Assembly (NCBI GenBank): GCA_910589685.1
Contig: CAJUTA010000024.1
Location: 1-11,668, forward strand
Origin: an uncultured Ureaplasma sp.
GTDB lineage: Bacteria > Bacillota_I > Bacilli_A > Mycoplasmatales > Mycoplasmoidaceae
Length of the DNA: 11,668 nt
Direction: 5' to 3'
Both the position numbers and the translations under genes were made by a program. This document shows, piece after piece, positions 8,178 to 11,668 of the stretch; within the stretch, counting starts at the first letter, position 1, and every line of letters begins with the position of its first letter. The notes beneath the pieces were generated by a model. That model saw only the letters and a program-made list of their open reading frames with translations. It made no database searches and had not been told where the DNA came from.

Positions 8178-8178
8178 T

Positions 8179-8254
8179 GGTTTCGTAGCTCAGTCGGTAG
8201 AGCATCGCACTGAAAATGCGAGTGTCGGTGGTTCAATTCCGCCCGAAACCACCA
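8179..8254 (+). tRNA. tRNA-Phe (GAA)
   Basis: Acceptor GGTTTCG/CGAAACC, anticodon arm TCGCA-CTGAAAA-TGCGA giving GAA, T arm GGTGG-TTCAATT-CCGCC, discriminator A, encoded CCA. Starts one base after the end of tRNA-Asp, so the two are cut from one precursor. It is the substrate of the PheS/PheT enzyme encoded at the start of the window. Confidence 0.97.
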
Positions 8255-8290
8255 TCTAAAAGATGCTAATTTTGTAAAAAATAATTAAAG

Positions 8291-8326
8291 AAAAATATGT
8301 TAGAAATAACATATTTTTTTATTTTT
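8291..8326 (+). terminator. Rho-independent terminator of the tRNA operon
   Basis: A perfect 12-bp stem, AAAAATATGTTA (8291-8302) with TAACATATTTTT (8307-8318), closed by the tetraloop GAAA and followed by TT-A-TTTTT. It lies 36 bases after tRNA-Phe and separates the tRNA cluster from the arc operon. Because A tracts precede and T tracts follow the stem, it could also act on minus-strand transcripts. Confidence 0.85.
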
Positions 8327-8340
8327 AATTTCTAAATAAA

Positions 8341-8406
8341 AAGTTTTAAAATATGAGTTATGGAGAAAATATCTCCTTGCAATTTTAAACTTAAATATTT
8401 AGGGGA
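8341..8406 (+). promoter_or_regulatory. arcA upstream region with nested inverted repeats and possible Shine-Dalgarno masking
   Basis: Two nested repeats precede arcA: AAGTTTTAAAAT (8341-8352) pairs with ATTTTAAACTT (8382-8392) with one bulged base, and inside it GGAGA (8362-8366) pairs with TCTCC (8372-8376). TCTCCT (8372-8377) could instead pair with the arcA Shine-Dalgarno AGGGGA (8401-8406), with one G-T pair. TAAAAT at 8347-8352 could be the -10 box; in that case only the inner hairpin is transcribed. Whether this is a leader switch, an operator or chance cannot be told from sequence. Confidence 0.4.
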
Positions 8407-8415
8407 AAATTCATT

Positions 8416-9624
8416 ATGTATAACAAAATTAATGTATACAGTGAAATTGGAAATTTAAAAAAAGTTTTAGTTCATACTCCTGGACAAGAAATTGATTACT
8501 TAACTCCACAACGTTTGGATGAATTATTATTTAGTGCAATTCTTGATCCTGTACGTGCTCGTGAAGAACATAAAGAATTCATTAAATTATTAGAAGCTGA
8601 AGGTGTACAAACTGTTCAACTTTCTGAATTAACTGCTGAAGCTTACAAAGCTTGTAGTGCAGAAGCTAAAGAATCTTTTATTAATCGTTGATTAGATGAA
8701 TCAATTCCAGCACTTAGTGCTTCTAATCGTGAAGTTGTATACAAATACATCAAATCATTAGAAAATGATACAGTTGCTATGATTCGTAAAATGATGGCTG
8801 GTATTCTTGCTCGTGAAGTAAATGTTCAATCTGATGTTGAACTAATTGTTGACCCAATGCCAAATTTATATTTCACACGTGATCCATTTGCATCAGTTGG
8901 TAATGGAGTTACTGTTCACCACATGTTCCGTCCAACTCGTCGTCGTGAAACTATTTTCTGTGATTTAGTATTTGCTGAACACCCAGATTATAAAACTACA
9001 CCTTTATACTATAGTCGTGATTTAGAAGGAAGTATTGAAGGTGGAGATGTTTTCATTTACAATGAAAAAACATTAGTAATTGGTCACTCTGAACGTACTG
9101 ATAAAGAAGCTATTGAAATTTTAGCTAAAAATATTAAGGCTAATAGTGAATGTAAATTTGAAGTTATTTATGTAGTTAATGTGCCAAAAATGAGTAATTT
9201 AATGCACTTAGATACATGATTAACAATGCTTGACTATGACAAATTCTTATATTCACCAAACATGATGGGTGTATTAAAAATTTGAAAAATTGATCTAAAA
9301 TCTTCTAAATTAGAATGAGTAGAAATTAATGAAAAATTAGAAGATTTCTTATCATCAATCATTGGTAAAAAAGCTACTCTTATCCCAGTTGCTGGTGAAG
9401 GAGCTACTCAAATTGATATTGATGTTGAAACTAATTTTGATGCAACTAACTATGTAGTTGTTGCTCCAGGTGTTGTAGTTGGATATGACCGTAACCGTAA
9501 AACAAATGAAGCTCTTAAAAAAGCTGGATTACGTGTTATTAGTTGAAATGGTGACCAATTATCATTAGGTATGGGTTCAGCACGTTGTATGACTATGCCT
9601 TTATACCGTGAATCAACAAAATAA
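8416..9624 (+). CDS. arcA: Arginine deiminase
   Basis: 402 residues, close to the usual 405-410, with five in-frame TGA codons read as Trp. It turns L-arginine into citrulline and ammonia, the first step of the arginine dihydrolase pathway, in the cytoplasm. Family motifs are intact: VLVHTPGQEIDYLTP near the N-terminus, DPMPNLYFTRDPFASVGNG, EGGDVFIY, MHLDTWLTMLD with His264 and Asp266, and the nucleophile Cys391 in LGMGSARCMTMPLYRE. The start ATG has AGGGG at 8401-8405. Arg codons are almost all CGT, unlike the AGA/CGA-rich genes upstream, suggesting high expression. It is the first gene of arcABC, 79 bases ahead of arcB. ArcA proteins of mycoplasmas can also reach the cell surface and deplete host arginine; no signal peptide is visible here. 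Confidence 0.98.
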
Positions 9625-9658
9625 TTATTTGATTAAATAATTAGTAAAGATATATAAT
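9622..9658 (+). promoter_or_regulatory. Intercistronic hairpin and possible internal promoter between arcA and arcB
   Basis: TAATTATTT (9622-9630), starting exactly at the arcA stop, pairs perfectly with AAATAATTA (9635-9643) around the loop GATT. No T tract follows, so it is not a clear terminator. Overlapping it, TTGATT (9629-9634) and TATAAT (9653-9658) are spaced 18 bases apart, a fair sigma-70-type promoter for arcBC. The hairpin could equally protect the 3' end of arcA mRNA. Confidence 0.4.
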
Positions 9659-9703
9659 AAATAAGTATTTTAAAAAAGTAAAAATTTTATTAAGGTAATA
9701 AAA

Positions 9704-10729
9704 ATGGCTTGAAATATTAAAACTCCTCGTCACTTTGATACATTAATGCATTTCAATACAGATGAAATCATGTATCTAGTTGACCAATCAATCAACGTTA
9801 AAGAAAATTTTAAAAATGGAATTTTCCCTGACTTATGTAAAGGAAAATCAATCGTTGGTATTTTTGAAAAAAACTCAACTCGTACAGCTAATGCAACAGC
9901 TTGTGCTGCACACTACTTAGGAATGACTTATTTCTACAATGGTCCAACAGGATCTAACATGGGTACAAAAGAATCAGTTGCTGATACTGCAAATGTATTC
10001 ACTAACATGTATGATATTTGTTTATTCCGTACTTTTGGACAAGACAAAATTGATGCTTATGCTAACAATAGCTTAATTCCATTAATCAATGGATTGTCTG
10101 ATCAAGAACACCCAACTCAAACAATTGCTGACCTTCAAACTATTAAAGAAGCTTTTGGAAGTTTTAAAGGTTTAAAAGTTGTTTTTGCTGGTGATTACAA
10201 GAATAACATGGGTGCATCATGAATGTTTGCATGTGCTTTTGCTGGAATGGATCTAGTTTTCTATGGTCCAAAATCATATGAAAAAGAAATCAATCCAGAA
10301 ATCTTAGCATATTGTAAAAAATTATGAAAAGAAAATGGTGGTAGTTTAACTATTACTGAATCTAAAAAAGAAGCTGCTAAAGATGCTAATGTTATTGCAA
10401 CTGATGTTTGAGTATCATTAGGTGAATCTTTTGACTTATGAGGAAAACGTTTAGAAGAAATGCATTCTTTCCAAGTTGATGCAGAAATGATGAATATGGC
10501 TGCTTCAAATGTAATTTTCATGCACTGTTTACCTGCATTCCATGATATGAATACAGAATATGGTAAAAAAGTTGCTGAAATGTATGGACAAAAATATCCA
10601 GAAGTTGCTGGTGGTGCTATTGAAGTTACTGATGAAGTATTCTCTAACACAAAATGAAACTGATCATTTGTTGAAGCTGGAAACCGTTGAACTTCTATCG
10701 CTGCAATTATTCAAGAATTACTTAAATAA
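9704..10729 (+). CDS. arcB: Ornithine carbamoyltransferase, catabolic type
   Basis: 341 residues; the start ATG at 9704-9706 follows AAGGT at 9692-9696, and codon 3 is TGA read as Trp. It splits citrulline with phosphate into ornithine and carbamoyl phosphate, the second step of the pathway. Transcarbamoylase motifs: FEKNSTRTA (carbamoyl-phosphate loop, with STRT kept), GPTGSNMGTKESVADT, DQEHPTQTIADLQT, FAGDYKNNMGAS, DVWVSLGE, FMHCLPAFHD with the catalytic Cys, and EAGNR near the C-terminus. Several positions differ from common ArcB/ArgF: STRTR is STRTA, SMG is SLG, GD(G/A)RNN is GDYKNN, and EAENRMHT is EAGNRWTS. A short extra stretch (PEVAGGA) precedes IEVTDEVF. Operon position between arcA and arcC makes ornithine the likely substrate, but a related amine substrate is not excluded by sequence alone. 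Confidence 0.92.
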
Positions 10730-10741
10730 TTTGATTAATTA
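10727..10741 (+). repeat. Small hairpin at the arcB stop codon
   Basis: TAATT (10727-10731) and AATTA (10737-10741) flank TGATT. Like the larger hairpin after arcA it begins exactly at the stop codon and carries TTTGATT in its centre. Its right arm touches the arcC Shine-Dalgarno AGGAAA (10741-10746). At 5 A-T pairs it is weak and may be chance. Confidence 0.25.
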
Positions 10742-10757
10742 GGAAAATAATTCAAAT

Positions 10758-11668
10758 ATGAAAATTGTTATCGCATTAGGCGGAAATGCATTGGGTGATA
10801 CACCTAGTGAACAAAAAGAATTAGTTCGTGTTCCTGCACAAAAAGTTGCTTCATTAGTAAAAAATGGACATACTGTTGTAGTAGGACATGGTAATGGACC
10901 GCAAGTTGGAATGATTTTTAATGCATTTGCAGATGCTAAAAAAGTTAATCCAAAAACTCCACATGTACCATTTGCTGAAGCTGGTGGTATGAGTCAAGGA
11001 TATATTGGTTATCATATGTTAGCTGCTATTCAAACTGAATTAAATAAATTAAATTTAAAAAATAGTGTAGCTTATTTTGAAACTATGACATATGTTGATC
11101 CTAATGATCCTGCTTTCCAAAAACCAACTAAACCAGTTGGGCCATTCTATGCAACTGAAGAAGAAGCTAAAAATGCTAATCCAAACTCTACAATCGTAGA
11201 AGATGCTGGACGTGGATATAGAGTAGTTGTACCAAGTCCAAAACCAATCAATTTCTTAGGAATTGAAGCTATTAAACACGCAATTGATAATGGGGTAATT
11301 TCAATTGTTGGTGGTGGTGGTGGTATTCCTACTATCACTAAAGATGGTATTGTTACAGGATTAGATGGGGTAATTGATAAAGACTTTACTTGTGCAAAAA
11401 TTGGGGAACAAGTAGATGCTGATATCTTAGTTATTCTTACTGCAGTTGACCATGTTTATGTTAATTGAGGAAAACCAGATCAAAAAGGACTTGACACTGC
11501 TACAGTTGCAGAAATGGAAAAATATATTTCTGAAAACCAATTTGCTCCTGGAAGCATGCTACCAAAAGTTCAAGCTGCAATTAATTTTGTTAAAGGACGT
11601 CCTGGAAAGAAAGCTATCATTGCTGATCTTAAAGACATTGAACAAGCTCTTGAAGGAAAAATTGGAAC
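10758..11668 (+). CDS. arcC: Carbamate kinase (3' end cut by the window)
   Basis: 303 complete codons with no stop before the window ends; the family is about 310 residues, so only the last few are missing. ATG is preceded by AGGAAA at 10741-10746, 28 bases after the arcB stop. It transfers phosphate from carbamoyl phosphate to ADP, making the ATP of the arginine dihydrolase pathway, with carbamate falling to ammonia and CO2. Motifs: IALGGNALG at residues 5-13, VVGHGNGPQVG, AEAGGMSQGYIGY, the glycine run GGGGGIP, GVIDKDFTCAKIGEQVDADILVILT, and PGSMLPKVQAA near the C-terminus. TGA at 11466-11468 is Trp. Codon use matches arcA and arcB. Identification is secure. Confidence 0.97.

Noticed and set aside
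10261..10650. A 129-residue minus-strand frame inside arcB, and a similar 63-residue one at 11147-11338 inside arcC.
   Set aside because: Both lie entirely within well-identified genes, have no Shine-Dalgarno or family likeness, and follow from the codon pattern of the sense strand.
10560..10742. A 60-residue plus-strand frame out of phase at the end of arcB.
   Set aside because: Lies out of frame within arcB, has no family likeness, and shows no evidence of its own start signal.
10731..10758. TTGATT after arcB as a -35 box for arcC.
   Set aside because: No TATAAT-like sequence lies 16-19 bases downstream, and the gap to arcC is only 28 bases with a Shine-Dalgarno, so read-through from arcB is enough.
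1..11668. Search for CRISPR repeats, insertion-sequence ends, phage genes, toxin-antitoxin pairs or defence genes.
   Set aside because: No spaced direct repeats, transposase motifs or related proteins are seen; nearly all bases are taken up by housekeeping and energy genes.

Overview
The window is very AT-rich, and many genes read through in-frame TGA codons at places where their families carry tryptophan (for example pheT 438-440, pepF 4336-4338, arcA around 9217, arcB 9710-9712). TGA therefore encodes Trp, which with the AT richness, compact layout and arginine deiminase genes points to a mycoplasma (Mollicutes) that breaks down arginine for ATP. From memory, stretches of ArcA resemble the Malacoplasma penetrans/iowae side of the group; that placement is only a guess.

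Layout. (1) 1-4386, plus strand: the end of pheS, complete pheT and complete pepF in one tight run. (2) 4383-6501, minus strand: two overlapping U32-family genes resembling the TrhP1/TrhP2 (YrrN/YrrO) tRNA-hydroxylation pair, convergent with pepF so that the two stop codons overlap. (3) 6577-7425, plus: an alpha/beta hydrolase, divergent from the U32 pair across 75 bases. (4) 7476-8254, plus: nine tRNA genes (Cys, Arg, Pro, elongator Met, Ile2, Ser, initiator Met, Asp, Phe), all with encoded CCA, ending at a 12-bp perfect rho-independent terminator. (5) 8416-11668, plus: arcA, arcB and nearly all of arcC. ArcA converts arginine to citrulline, ArcB converts citrulline to ornithine and carbamoyl phosphate, and ArcC uses carbamoyl phosphate to make ATP. 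No arginine/ornithine antiporter gene is visible in the window.

There is no gene-free stretch over 300 bases; the longest is 8255-8415, holding the terminator and the arcA leader. I see no insertion sequence, phage gene, CRISPR array, toxin-antitoxin or defence system, and most of the window is ordinary mycoplasma housekeeping. The parts worth a second look are small: an eroded PheT editing domain, a tRNA-Asp with a paired change at the 19-56 tertiary contact, an initiator tRNA lacking the usual three G-C pairs, a hydroxylation gene pair in an organism type not expected to make prephenate, an ArcB with changed substrate motifs, and several clean inverted repeats at gene borders.
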